Source: an uncultured Bacteroidales bacterium
GTDB lineage: Bacteria > Bacteroidota > Bacteroidia > Bacteroidales > Muribaculaceae
DNA: 64,000 nucleotides
NCBI GenBank assembly: GCA_945829225.1
Contig: CALZTY010000008.1
Span: forward strand, 1 to 64,000
Direction of reading: 5' to 3'
Positions 26,682 to 35,090 of the stretch are shown piece after piece. The notes beneath the pieces were generated by a model. It saw only the letters and a program-made list of their open reading frames with translations, did no database searches and was not told where the DNA came from. The stretch's first letter is position 1, and each line of letters opens with the position of its first letter. Both the position numbers and the translations under genes were made by a program.

Positions 26682-26709
26682 CAAAGGATCATAGTTTAAC
26701 CATAATGAG

Positions 26710-26740
26710 CGAGCGCGACGCCACCCCGGGGTCGCGCTCG
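26710..26740 (+). terminator. GC-rich hairpin after fabD
   Basis: CGAGCGCGAC (26710-26719) pairs perfectly with GTCGCGCTCG (26731-26740). No T tract follows; instead a 9-bp tandem repeat begins 10 bases later. Confidence 0.45.
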
Positions 26741-26750
26741 TCGCATCCTA

Positions 26751-26822
26751 TAAGCCCAATAAGCCCAATAAGCCCAATAAGCCCAATAAGTCCAATAAGT
26801 CCAATAAGTCCAATTGGGCTTA
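26751..26822 (+). repeat. 9-bp tandem repeat (7 units) with one inverted end unit
   Basis: Four perfect copies of TAAGCCCAA (26751-26786) are followed by three of TAAGTCCAA (26787-26813). An inverted copy TTGGGCTTA at 26814-26822 lets the last unit fold into a hairpin. It lies between fabD and the kinase promoter. Confidence 0.95.
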
Positions 26823-26846
26823 TTGCGGCTCTTTCGTTAAAATTTT

Positions 26847-26878
26847 TTTGCTCATTTGAGCGAGGTTTCTTAACTTTG
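26847..26878 (+). promoter_or_regulatory. Promoter of the Ser/Thr kinase gene
   Basis: TTTG at 26847-26850 and TAACTTTG at 26871-26878 with a 20-base spacer, 29 bases before the ATG. Confidence 0.75.
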
Positions 26879-26907
26879 TGACCGATTAAACCTTAACCCA
26901 ATCATCT

Positions 26908-28527
26908 ATGCACCTACAACCAGGAACTCTCCTCCAGGGAGGAAAATATAAGATTGTGCGCTTCATCGCAGCCGGCGGCTTCGGCTGCACCTACGAGGCT
27001 ACGCATACCATTCTCAAAGCTCGCGTTGCCATCAAGGAATTCTTCGTCAGCGACTTGTGCAATCGCGACTCCGCCACCGGACACGTCTCCGTGGGCATTA
27101 CCTCCAAAGTCGCGCTGTTCGACAAATTGCGTCGCAAATTTGTCGACGAGGCTGCAGCCCTGTTCAAACTCAATCACCCCGGCTTGGTGCGTGTGACCGA
27201 CATCTTCGAGGAAAACGGCACCGCCTATTTCGTCATGGACTATATCGACGGTCGCTCGCTCGCTGATATCGTCAAGGCTGAAGGCGCCCTCTCCGAGGCT
27301 CGTGCCTTGGGTTACATTCGCCAGGTGTGTGCAGCCCTCAATTATGTGCACTCCAACAATCGCCTGCACCTTGATATCAAGCCGAATAACATCATGGTTA
27401 CCGGCAACGACCGAGCCATTCTTATTGACTTCGGCGCATCGAAGCAATACGACGAAGCGAGTGGCGAAAATACCTCCTCGCTTCTCGGCTTGACCCCCGG
27501 CTACGCGCCGCCCGAGCAAAACGACTGCGATGTCAAGAAGTTCTACCCGGCGACCGACATCTACGCTCTCGGTGCCACCCTCTACGACTTGCTCACCGGC
27601 ATCACACCACCGTCGAGCAACAAGCGCATCAGCGAGGAAGAAGAATTAAAACCTCTGCCTCTGGCTATCAGCGCTTCAACACGAACCGCCGTCTACGCCG
27701 CCCTCGAGTTGAGCAAGAAGAAGCGCCCGCAGAGCGTCGCCGCCTTCGCCGCACTCCTCGATAGCGCCCCGGCTCCTGCCCCTACGCCCAAGGACGATGG
27801 CGAGACCCAACTGCTTGTGGATAAGCCGGTGACGCCATGGTACAAGCGCTACACCGCGGTGATAGCCATCGCCGCAGTAGCAGCGATAGCCGGGTGTATT
27901 GCCCTATTAAGTGGTGGTGAGCCTGCTGTTGCACCGGAGCCAACGCCTACGCCTCAACCGCAGTTCACAGTTAGTGGATCTATTAATGGACATGATTATG
28001 TAGACTTAGGCTTGTCGGTTAAATGGGCGACGTGCAATGTAGGCGCAAGCAGCACCACAGGCTATGGCGACTACTATGCCTGGGGCGAGATAAGCACCAA
28101 GAGTGAGTACACCAATGAAAACAGCCGCACATATGAAAATAGTAACTACGACTTCAATATCTGTGGCAACTCATCTTACGATGTAGCAAGATATAAGTGG
28201 GACAGCCCATGGCGACTGCCCTCAGCCTCAGAGATACAAGAATTAGTAGACAACTGCACCTGGGAATGGACGACAATGAATGGAGTAAGCGGCTACAAAG
28301 TAAAGAGCAAGCGCAACAGCAACTGTATCTTCCTTCCTGCTGCCGGTTATCGCTATGGGGTTGAATTAATTGGTGTTGGTGAATGTGATCATTATTGGAG
28401 TGGAATGCCATGTGCATCACATAGCGCTTACTCGCTCGGATGCGTTCCATTAACTGAACCGGAAATTCGAGGTAGAGATTACATGCCACGGTTGTATGGT
28501 ATGTCAGTCCGTCCTGTTGCAGAATAG
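26908..28527 (+). CDS. Membrane Ser/Thr protein kinase with C-terminal FISUMP-type domain
   Basis: A 539-residue protein. The N-terminal Hanks-type kinase domain (about residues 12-285) looks active: Gly-rich loop AAGGFGCTYEA, ARVAIKEFF with the ATP-binding Lys, HLDIKPNNIM (catalytic Asp at about 156), LIDFGASK and PGYAPPEQ. A Pro/Ala linker leads to one transmembrane helix (about 314-334). Outside the membrane, about 360-539 forms a FISUMP-like domain (YVDLGLSVKWATCNVG, YYAWGE, WRLPSASEIQEL, FLPAAGYR, ending GMSVRPV). This suggests a surface-sensing domain coupled to a cytosolic kinase. The last 600 bases are visibly more AT-rich than the kinase part, consistent with a joined module. 9-bp repeats flank the gene on both sides. 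The target is unknown. Confidence 0.9.
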   Translation: MHLQPGTLLQGGKYKIVRFIAAGGFGCTYEATHTILKARVAIKEFFVSDLCNRDSATGHVSVGITSKVALFDKLRRKFVDEAAALFKLNHPGLVRVTDIFEENGTAYFVMDYIDGRSLADIVKAEGALSEARALGYIRQVCAALNYVHSNNRLHLDIKPNNIMVTGNDRAILIDFGASKQYDEASGENTSSLLGLTPGYAPPEQNDCDVKKFYPATDIYALGATLYDLLTGITPPSSNKRISEEEELKPLPLAISASTRTAVYAALELSKKKRPQSVAAFAALLDSAPAPAPTPKDDGETQLLVDKPVTPWYKRYTAVIAIAAVAAIAGCIALLSGGEPAVAPEPTPTPQPQFTVSGSINGHDYVDLGLSVKWATCNVGASSTTGYGDYYAWGEISTKSEYTNENSRTYENSNYDFNICGNSSYDVARYKWDSPWRLPSASEIQELVDNCTWEWTTMNGVSGYKVKSKRNSNCIFLPAAGYRYGVELIGVGECDHYWSGMPCASHSAYSLGCVPLTEPEIRGRDYMPRLYGMSVRPVAE

Positions 28528-28530
28528 TAT

Positions 28531-28575
28531 GACCCGTCTGACCCGTCTGACCGGTCTGACATGTCTGATAAATCT
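28531..28575 (+). repeat. 9-bp tandem repeat (5 degenerate units) after the kinase gene
   Basis: Units GACCCGTCT (twice), GACCGGTCT, GACATGTCT and GATAAATCT start 3 bases after the kinase stop codon. Most units are small dyads of the form GACnnGTC. The unit differs from the repeat upstream of the gene. Confidence 0.9.
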
Positions 28576-28607
28576 GTGCAAGCCATTGTAAATCAACGCA
28601 ATATCAC

Positions 28608-28645
28608 CATCCCGGTAGGAACGTGATACATCGCGTCCGGGGATG
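28608..28645. repeat. Imperfect palindrome, REP-like
   Basis: CATCCCGG (28608-28615) pairs with CCGGGGATG (28637-28645) with one bulge, and further partial pairing occurs inside. It lies between the kinase and ssb 3' ends. It looks like a dispersed intergenic palindrome, but no second copy is present in this window. Confidence 0.4.
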
Positions 28646-28673
28646 CCGTGCCCTAAGGAGGTTGTTGATTATG

Positions 28674-28997
28674 TCAGCGGGGGAGCAACTCGAAGGCTGT
28701 GACGTAGACTTCGTGGATGGTGTGCTTTTGGGTGGCGCGGTCCTCCCACACTCGTGAGCGTAGCGAGCCCTCGACCAGCAGGCGCGAGCCCTTGCGAATA
28801 TACTTCTCGGCATACTCGGCATTGGCGTCCCACATGACGATGCGGTGCCAGTCGGTGCGCTCGGGGATAGGGCGCTTGTCAGCTCCCACACGCGCCGGCT
28901 CGCGCGTGGCAAGCGAAAATTCTGCCACCGGACGCGTGTCTACATAGCGGATTGTGGGGTCGGCACCCACAAATCCCGAGAGTATTACCTTGTTCAT
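28674..28997 (-). CDS. ssb: Short single-stranded DNA-binding protein without acidic tail
   Basis: Binds single-stranded DNA. It has 107 residues from the ATG at 28995-28997 (NKVILSGFVGADPTIRY opening). The OB-fold shows FSLATREPA, ERTDWHRIVMWDANAEYAEKYI, KGSRLLVEGSLRSRVWED and IHEVYVTAFELL. The protein stops right after the OB fold and lacks the flexible linker and acidic DDDIPF-like tip that recruits repair proteins in most SSBs. A longer housekeeping SSB may therefore exist elsewhere. A minus-strand -7 box TAATTTTG at 29029-29022 supports this start over the longer frame beginning at 29105. Confidence 0.9.
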   Translation of the reverse strand: MNKVILSGFVGADPTIRYVDTRPVAEFSLATREPARVGADKRPIPERTDWHRIVMWDANAEYAEKYIRKGSRLLVEGSLRSRVWEDRATQKHTIHEVYVTAFELLPR

Positions 28998-29021
28998 ATC
29001 GCTATCTGTTGCTGTTTTGTG

Positions 29022-29029
29022 CAAAATTA
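29022..29029 (-). promoter_or_regulatory. -7 box of ssb
   Basis: Minus-strand TAATTTTG, 25 bases before the ssb ATG. Confidence 0.5.
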
Positions 29030-29074
29030 GCAATTTTTTTGCGCTTGGCGCTATATGTTGACAAAAAAATTTAT

Positions 29075-29082
29075 TACTTTTG
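29075..29082 (+). promoter_or_regulatory. -7 box of the metal efflux operon
   Basis: TACTTTTG lies just before the first gene of the operon. Transcription would start near 29086, almost on the GTG codon at 29087 and about 25 bases before the ATG at 29111. Confidence 0.5.
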
Positions 29083-29086
29083 CGAT

Positions 29087-29476
29087 GTGAAACGTCGCAT
29101 AGCACATATTATGATGTCGGTCGTGGTGATAGTCGCCATGCTCTCGGGGCTTGTCCTGCAGCATCACCACCACGATGCCGACGGCTCGGTGTGCGTGTCG
29201 CTGTGCCACTGCGTCGAGCATCATGGTGATGCCGATGACTCGGGCGACGACGGCGCTTGTGCCTTGCACCTCGACTCGTTCTGCTGCGACGTCTCTCACC
29301 ACCACACCGCCGCGGTGCAAGCCGTTGCCCTGGCTATTCTCCCGGCTCTGCTATCCCTTGAGCCTCAGGAAGATGCCATCGACCTTCCCCGACCGGCGGA
29401 TGTGCCCCTAAGCGGATTATGGCACCGCACTGCGCTCAAGCGTCGCGGTCCGCCAGCCGACTATTATGCTTGTTGA
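29087..29476 (+). CDS. Small His/Cys-rich exported or membrane protein (DUF6769-like) of the metal efflux operon
   Basis: About 129 residues from the GTG at 29087, or 121 from the ATG at 29111. The GTG start gives a better signal sequence (KRR, then MMSVVVIVAMLSGLVL), but it lies almost on the predicted transcription start, so the start is undecided. The mature part is dense in metal ligands: QHHHHDADGSVCVSLCHCVE, HHGDADD, FCCDVSHHHT. Its position 40 bases ahead of the RND adaptor gene suggests periplasmic metal binding or sensing. Proteins of this kind upstream of efflux genes in Bacteroidetes are, as I recall, classed as DUF6769. No enzymatic motif is visible. Confidence 0.7.
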   Translation: MKRRIAHIMMSVVVIVAMLSGLVLQHHHHDADGSVCVSLCHCVEHHGDADDSGDDGACALHLDSFCCDVSHHHTAAVQAVALAILPALLSLEPQEDAIDLPRPADVPLSGLWHRTALKRRGPPADYYAC

Positions 29477-29516
29477 GACAATAAACATAATAGTCAACCT
29501 TTTTACACGATAAAAT

Positions 29517-30707
29517 ATGAAAAAAATAGGATTGTTGTCGCTCGCCGTAGCGACCGCAATTGTCGGTTTGTCGGGCTGCAAAGGGCACGACAACAGCGAA
29601 TTAGCACATAATCACGAAGCCCACGACCATGCCGAGCATGCCCATGCAGGACACGACCACGCAGGACATGCCCACGGAGCCGCCGAGCACGCCCATGGCG
29701 ATGATGTCATTGAGTTGTCGCCCGAGACGGCAGAGCAATTTGGCGTGCATGCAGTCAAAGCCGAGTTGCGTCCCTTTGGAGGTGCAATCAAAGCCTCGGG
29801 TAGCCTCAGCATCGCCGATGCCTCCTCGGCTGTGGTCGCCGCCCCAGTGTCGGGCATCGTCACCCTCGGCGCCGGCATCGGCGTGGGTAGCGAGGTTCAT
29901 CGTGGCACCTCGGTAGCCTCGGTGAAGTCGGGCATCGTGAGCGGCTCCGCCGGCAACGATGTGGCGCGTGCCGAACTCGATGCCGCCCGTGCCGAACTTG
30001 ACCGCCTCACACCCCTCTACGAGCAACGCCTTGTCACTCAGGCTCGTTACAACGAGGCTCGCGCCGCCTACGAGCGCGCACGTGCCGCCTATAGCGAGCC
30101 TGCCGCTTCGGGTAGCGCCGCCGCGCCGGTCAGCGGCGTCATCACCGCCATATATGCCACCACCGGTGCCTATGTTGAGGCAGGTCAGCCCATCGCCGCG
30201 GTGTCGGCTTCGGATATGCTTACCCTGCGCGTCGATGTGCCGGTGCGCCATCGCGCCGTCGCCTTGGCAGCGTCGGATGCCCGCATCGTGGTGCCCGGCA
30301 CCGATGAGACCTATACCATCGGCGCCCTGGGCGGAAGACGCCTCAACAACACAAGCGCCGCTGCTTCAGCAGGTTATGTGCCCGTGTTCTTTAGTGTGCC
30401 GGCGTCGGGCGAATTGGTTGCCGGGCAAGCCGTCGAGGTGTACCTCTGTGGTCCCACAGCCGGCGAGGCGCTCGTGGTGCCCAAGTCTGCCATCTACGAG
30501 CAGCAAGGCGACTACTGCGTCTTCGTGCGCCTCGACGAGGACTGCTACCGCAAGGTGCCGGTGACTGTCGGCGAGTCCGACGGTGCCTATGTCGCCATCC
30601 TCTCGGGCTTGAAAGCCGGCGAGATGGTCGTCGACCGCGGGGTCACTACAGTGCGTCTTGCCGGCGCTACCGGCGCCATTCCCGAGGGTCACAGTCACTC
30701 ACATTAA
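29517..30707 (+). CDS. RND efflux periplasmic adaptor (HlyD/CusB family), His-rich lipoprotein
   Basis: Membrane-fusion protein linking the inner-membrane pump to the outer-membrane channel. It has 396 residues with lipobox GLSGCKG (Cys at about residue 21). Directly after it, a stretch of about 40 residues holds 13 histidines in DH/AH/GH pairs, and the C-terminus ends GHSHSH. Both are likely metal-binding tails. Then come the barrel-sandwich (VAAPVSGIVT), a helical hairpin (about 145-195, ARAELDAARAELDRL) and beta-barrel domains (VVPKSAIYEQQGDYCVFV, LKAGEMVVDRGV). It is followed after 12 bases by the pump gene. Confidence 0.92.
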   Translation: MKKIGLLSLAVATAIVGLSGCKGHDNSELAHNHEAHDHAEHAHAGHDHAGHAHGAAEHAHGDDVIELSPETAEQFGVHAVKAELRPFGGAIKASGSLSIADASSAVVAAPVSGIVTLGAGIGVGSEVHRGTSVASVKSGIVSGSAGNDVARAELDAARAELDRLTPLYEQRLVTQARYNEARAAYERARAAYSEPAASGSAAAPVSGVITAIYATTGAYVEAGQPIAAVSASDMLTLRVDVPVRHRAVALAASDARIVVPGTDETYTIGALGGRRLNNTSAAASAGYVPVFFSVPASGELVAGQAVEVYLCGPTAGEALVVPKSAIYEQQGDYCVFVRLDEDCYRKVPVTVGESDGAYVAILSGLKAGEMVVDRGVTTVRLAGATGAIPEGHSHSH

Positions 30708-30719
30708 TCGCCTGTAGCC

Positions 30720-33700
30720 ATGCTGAATAAGATTATTCATCGGTCGCTCGCCAATAGGCTGAGCGTGCTCATCCTGTCAGCCATCATTGTCGTCGCCGGC
30801 TGCTACACCCTGGTTAATACCGAGGTGGACATCTTCCCCGACCTCAATGCGCCGACAGTGACCATCATGACCGAAGCCCCTGGTATGGCTCCCGAGGAGG
30901 TCGAGACCATCGTCACCTTCCCCATCGAGACTGCTGTCAATGGAGCCACAGGTGTGCGTCGTGTGCGTTCATCGTCTACCACCGGTTTCTCGGTGGTAAA
31001 TGTCGAATTTGACTGGTCCACAGATATTTATGTTGCTCGACAGACCGTGGCTGAGCGCTTGGCTCTTGTTGAGTTGCCCGCCGGGGTAAATGAGCCTGTG
31101 ATGGGTCCGCAGTCGTCAATTCTCGGCGAGATGCTCATCATCGGCTTGAGCGCCGACAGCACCTCGATGCTTGACCTGCGCACCATTGCCGACCGCACCA
31201 TTGCGCCGCAGTTGCTCGCCCTGGGTGGCGTGGCTCAGGTGTCGGTCCACGGCGGCGAGGCTCGCGAATTTCAAATCAGATTTGACCCGACGCGTATGAA
31301 GGCGTTGGATGTGTCGCTCGATGAATTGACCGCTGCCGTGCAGGGCATCAACGACAATGCGCGTGGCGGCGTGATATATGATTATGGCAACGAGTATCTC
31401 GTTAAGGGTGAGATAAATACCGCCTCGACCGATGATATCGGTGCCGCCGTGGTGCGCTCCGACAGCCGTGGTATTGTGACTGTCGCCGATGTCGCCGACG
31501 TGGCTATCGGTGGCGCTCGTCCCTTGCTCGGCTTGGCATCGGTCAACAGCAAGCCCGCCGTGCTCATCACCGTCACCAAGCAGCCCGCCGTCGGCACTAT
31601 CGACCTCACCGACAATATCATGCGTCGCCTGCAAGAGATTAAGCCCACGCTGCCTGCCGATGTGGTCATCACCGACAATATCTTCAAGCAGAGCGACTTC
31701 ATCTCCAACTCTATCGACAATCTGCAGCGAGCCTTGCTCGAGGGCGCCTTGTTTGTGGTGCTGGTGCTGTTCTTCTTCTTGATGAACTTCCGCACCACGG
31801 TGGTGTCGCTGGTGGCTCTGCCCATGTCGATCATCATCACCGTGCTCATTCTCCACTTCATGGGCTACACCATCAACACTATGAGCCTCGGTGGTATTGC
31901 CATCGCCATCGGCTCCTTGGTCGATGATGCCATTGTCGATGTGGAGAATGTATATAAGCGGCTGAGGCACAATAGCCAACTGCCCCGGGGCGAGCAACGA
32001 GCCGTGATGTCGGTGGTATATGATGCCTCTGCCGAGGTGCGCATGCCCATTTTCAACTCATCGCTTATCATTATTGCCGGTTTCATGCCCCTGTTCTTCC
32101 TATCGGGCATGGAGGGACGTCTCCTCATTCCGCTGGGCGTGGCATTCATTGTCGCTATCTTGGCGTCGACAGTCGTAGCCCTCACTCTCACACCGGTGCT
32201 GTGCTTCTACCTCTTCGGTAGTCAAAGTAGCCGGAAACAGAGCAAGCCCGAGCCGCGCCTCACTCGCGCCATGCGTGCCGGATATATGCGCTTGCTACAA
32301 TTCACCTTAGCCCACACCCGTGGGGTGCTCATCGTCGTGGGCATTGCTTTTGTGGCTGCTATGGTGTGCTTCTTCACCCTTGGACGTTCTTTCTTGCCGC
32401 CCTTCAACGAGGGCTCGCTCACGGTGAATATCTCCACCTTGCCGGGCGTGTCGCTTGAGGAGAGTGACAAGATTGGGCGCATCGCCGAGGAAATTGTGAT
32501 GCAAGTGCCCGAGGTGCAGTGTGTGTCGCGCAAGACCGGTCGCGCCGAGTTGGCTGAACACTCTTTTGGTCCGAATGTCAGCGAGTTGGATGTGCCCTAT
32601 ATCCTGGGTGACCGCTCACGCAACGAGATGGTGCGCGATTTGCGTGCCCGCCTCGCCGGATTGCCGGGCACAGTCATCGAGATTGGTCAACCAATCTCCC
32701 ACCGCATTGATGCCATGTTGTCGGGTACTCAGGCTGCCATCGCCATCAAGATTTTTGGCGACGACCTGGCGGTACTCTACCGCCTTGCCACTCAACTCAA
32801 GGCTGCCGTGAGCGACGTGCCCGGTTTGGTGGATATAGCCATCGAGCAGCAAGTCGACCGTCCCGAGGTTATTATCCGTCCGCGACGCCAGGTGCTGGCG
32901 CGCTATGGCATCACGATGAACGCCTTTGCCGAGACCCTCTCCACCACCATCTCCGGTGCCAAGGTCTCGCAGGTGTACGAGAGTGGTTTGCCCTATGATA
33001 TTGTGTTGATTGCCAACGAGGAATCCCGCTTGTCGCTCGCCGCCTTAGGCGATATTATGGTGGATACACCCGAGGGCAAGGTGCCCCTCTCGGCAGTTGC
33101 CGAAATTATCTCCAAGTCGGGTCCCAATGTTGTCAATCGCGAGGATGTCAAGCGGCGCATCGTCATCTCGGCTAATGTCGCCGACCGCGACCTGCGAGGT
33201 GTCGTAGATGATATCCGCGAGCGTGTCGACGCCTCAATTGCCTTGCCGGCAAACTATTACATCACCTATGGAGGTCAATTTGAGAGCGAGCAAGCCGCGT
33301 CGCGCACCTTGGCGCTCACCTCGTTGTGTGCCCTGTTGGTGGTGCTGATGCTCCTCTATGGTCAGTTCAAGAATTGGGCTGAGTCGCTGGTCATTTTGCT
33401 CAATATCCCCTTGGCGATGATTGGCGCGGTGCTCATCTTGGTGTTTACCGGCGGCGAACTCAATATCCCGGCGATTATCGGCTTCATCTCGCTCCTGGGC
33501 ATCACCACGCGCAATGGTATGCTGCTGATGAGCCGCTACAATGCCCTTGCCGCCGAGGGGGTCGGCTTGAACGAGCGCATCGACCAAGGCTCGTCGGAGC
33601 GCTTGTTGCCCATAGTGATGACCGCGCTGACCTCGGCGCTGGCACTGCTACCCTTGGCACTCACCGGCGACCGCACCGGCAACGAAATCCAATCGCCCCT

Positions 33701-33800
33701 CGCCGTGGTTATCCTCGGCGGTTTAGTGACCTCTACAATCCTCAATGTTTTTGTCATTCCGGCGGTTTATCGCCTGATTAATAGAAAGGAACAAGTATGA
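30720..33800 (+). CDS. Heavy-metal efflux RND transporter (CzcA/CusA family)
   Basis: Proton-driven inner-membrane pump of 1026 residues with the expected twelve helices and two large periplasmic loops. HME-class features: TEVDIFPDLNAPTVTIMTEA at the N-terminus, TTGFSVVNVEFDW, and helix 4 with AIGSLVDDAIVDVENVYKRL carrying the acidic proton-relay residues. The FLSGMEGRLLIPLG block and SLLGITTRNGMLL in the second half are also present. Metal specificity is not certain; the helix 4 pattern is not the classical CzcA DFGxxxDGAVVIVEN. The gene overlaps the TolC-like gene by 4 bases. Confidence 0.93.
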   Translation: MLNKIIHRSLANRLSVLILSAIIVVAGCYTLVNTEVDIFPDLNAPTVTIMTEAPGMAPEEVETIVTFPIETAVNGATGVRRVRSSSTTGFSVVNVEFDWSTDIYVARQTVAERLALVELPAGVNEPVMGPQSSILGEMLIIGLSADSTSMLDLRTIADRTIAPQLLALGGVAQVSVHGGEAREFQIRFDPTRMKALDVSLDELTAAVQGINDNARGGVIYDYGNEYLVKGEINTASTDDIGAAVVRSDSRGIVTVADVADVAIGGARPLLGLASVNSKPAVLITVTKQPAVGTIDLTDNIMRRLQEIKPTLPADVVITDNIFKQSDFISNSIDNLQRALLEGALFVVLVLFFFLMNFRTTVVSLVALPMSIIITVLILHFMGYTINTMSLGGIAIAIGSLVDDAIVDVENVYKRLRHNSQLPRGEQRAVMSVVYDASAEVRMPIFNSSLIIIAGFMPLFFLSGMEGRLLIPLGVAFIVAILASTVVALTLTPVLCFYLFGSQSSRKQSKPEPRLTRAMRAGYMRLLQFTLAHTRGVLIVVGIAFVAAMVCFFTLGRSFLPPFNEGSLTVNISTLPGVSLEESDKIGRIAEEIVMQVPEVQCVSRKTGRAELAEHSFGPNVSELDVPYILGDRSRNEMVRDLRARLAGLPGTVIEIGQPISHRIDAMLSGTQAAIAIKIFGDDLAVLYRLATQLKAAVSDVPGLVDIAIEQQVDRPEVIIRPRRQVLARYGITMNAFAETLSTTISGAKVSQVYESGLPYDIVLIANEESRLSLAALGDIMVDTPEGKVPLSAVAEIISKSGPNVVNREDVKRRIVISANVADRDLRGVVDDIRERVDASIALPANYYITYGGQFESEQAASRTLALTSLCALLVVLMLLYGQFKNWAESLVILLNIPLAMIGAVLILVFTGGELNIPAIIGFISLLGITTRNGMLLMSRYNALAAEGVGLNERIDQGSSERLLPIVMTALTSALALLPLALTGDRTGNEIQSPLAVVILGGLVTSTILNVFVIPAVYRLINRKEQV

Positions 33801-34960
33801 GAACGATATTGGTATCAATATGTGCCGCGCTGTCGCTGACTGCTACTGCCGGCTCGCTTGATGATATATTGATGTCGGCAATCCGTGCTGACAGGACGCT
33901 GAATGCCTTTGAGTATACCGGCAATGCATCTGTCGAGGCGCTGCGTGCCGACAACATTGTGGCAAGTCCCGAGGTGGAAGTCGAGCACCTGTGGGGCTCG
34001 GAGAGCAACCGCTGGAGTGTCGGCGTGAGCCAGCAAGTGGATTGGCCCGGCGTCTATCGAGCACGTTCGCGCGAGGCTGCGTCGATGGCTTCGCTCAACG
34101 ACTTGCTGTTGACGCAATTGGCTATGGATAAGGCATTGACTTACAAGTTGGCAATCCTCGATGTGGTGAATGCTCGTGCCCGATTGGACTTCTGCCGCTC
34201 GGTAGCCGACAATCTGCAGCGCATTGCCGACCTCACCGCACGCTCGTATGACAACGGCGAAGCCACCATCCTCGACTTGCAGAAGTCGCGTATAGCCGTG
34301 CTCGACAGCCGCCGCAATGTAGCCGCCGCGCAAGCCGAGATGGAGAGCCTTATCGCCGCGTTGCGGGCTTCGGGCGCCGATATCCCCGATGCCGACTCGC
34401 CCGTGTGGCAAGCCTATCCGCTGCAGCAGTGTGCACTGCCGTCGGTGGAGCCCTCAGACTATATACAGAGCGCCATTGCCACACAGCGAGCCTCGCTCGC
34501 CGCCGCCACCTCGCGGAGCATCAGGATGCAGTCCTTGCCCTCGTTCTCAATCGGTTATGTCCACTCCTACGAGGACTTCAGCCACTTCAACGGCTTGACG
34601 TTCTCGATCTCCTTGCCCTCGTTCTCGCGCTCGCAGCGCCTACGCGTTGCCCGTGCCGAGGCTGATGCCGAGGTGTTCACCTACGATGCCGAGTTGACTG
34701 CCGCGATGGCTGAGGCGATGGGACAGTACAATGTGGCTGTGGCTCTGCAGCAGTCGCTCAACGACTATCGCGACCTCACCGGCGACAATACCTACATCGA
34801 CTTGCTCAACAAAGCCTTTGACGGCGGCGAACTCACCGTCATCGATTACATCACCGAGGTTAATCTCTTCATGCAATCCCGGCAGGCATACATCGACCTG
34901 CAGTATCGCTACAACCTCGCCCTCGCCCGCCTCAATCGCTACAAATCACTGTATTTCTAA
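33797..34960 (+). CDS. TolC-family outer-membrane channel
   Basis: Outer-membrane factor completing the tripartite efflux system. It has 387 residues with a signal peptide (RTILVSICAALSLTATAGS). The paired helical repeats of TolC proteins are visible: SREAASMASLNDLLL, DNGEATILDLQKSRIAVLDSR and, in the second half, LLNKAFDGGELTVIDYITEV with LQYRYNLALARLNRYKS. The second match to the GExTxxDxL pattern marks the repeat. ATGA overlap with the pump gene shows translational coupling. A hairpin at 34983-35014 ends the operon. Confidence 0.9.
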   Translation: MRTILVSICAALSLTATAGSLDDILMSAIRADRTLNAFEYTGNASVEALRADNIVASPEVEVEHLWGSESNRWSVGVSQQVDWPGVYRARSREAASMASLNDLLLTQLAMDKALTYKLAILDVVNARARLDFCRSVADNLQRIADLTARSYDNGEATILDLQKSRIAVLDSRRNVAAAQAEMESLIAALRASGADIPDADSPVWQAYPLQQCALPSVEPSDYIQSAIATQRASLAAATSRSIRMQSLPSFSIGYVHSYEDFSHFNGLTFSISLPSFSRSQRLRVARAEADAEVFTYDAELTAAMAEAMGQYNVAVALQQSLNDYRDLTGDNTYIDLLNKAFDGGELTVIDYITEVNLFMQSRQAYIDLQYRYNLALARLNRYKSLYF

Positions 34961-34982
34961 TATATTTCATCGATAAATGGCG

Positions 34983-35014
34983 AAATGGAGGCGCTCTCAC
35001 GAGTACCTCCATTT
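34983..35014 (+). terminator. Hairpin after the metal efflux operon
   Basis: AAATGGAGG (34983-34991) pairs with CCTCCATTT (35006-35014), with an inner CTC/GAG pair. A T-rich region follows only after about 15 bases. Confidence 0.6.
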
Positions 35015-35090
35015 CTATTCATCACATTATGCTTTTTGTTAGTGCTTTTTGCGTTTACTCATATCTACAACAATCGAGGAGAGAAAAAGT

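Noticed and set aside
26751-26822. CRISPR array
   Set aside because: The repeat unit is 9 bp with no spacers and no cas genes nearby. It is a simple tandem repeat.
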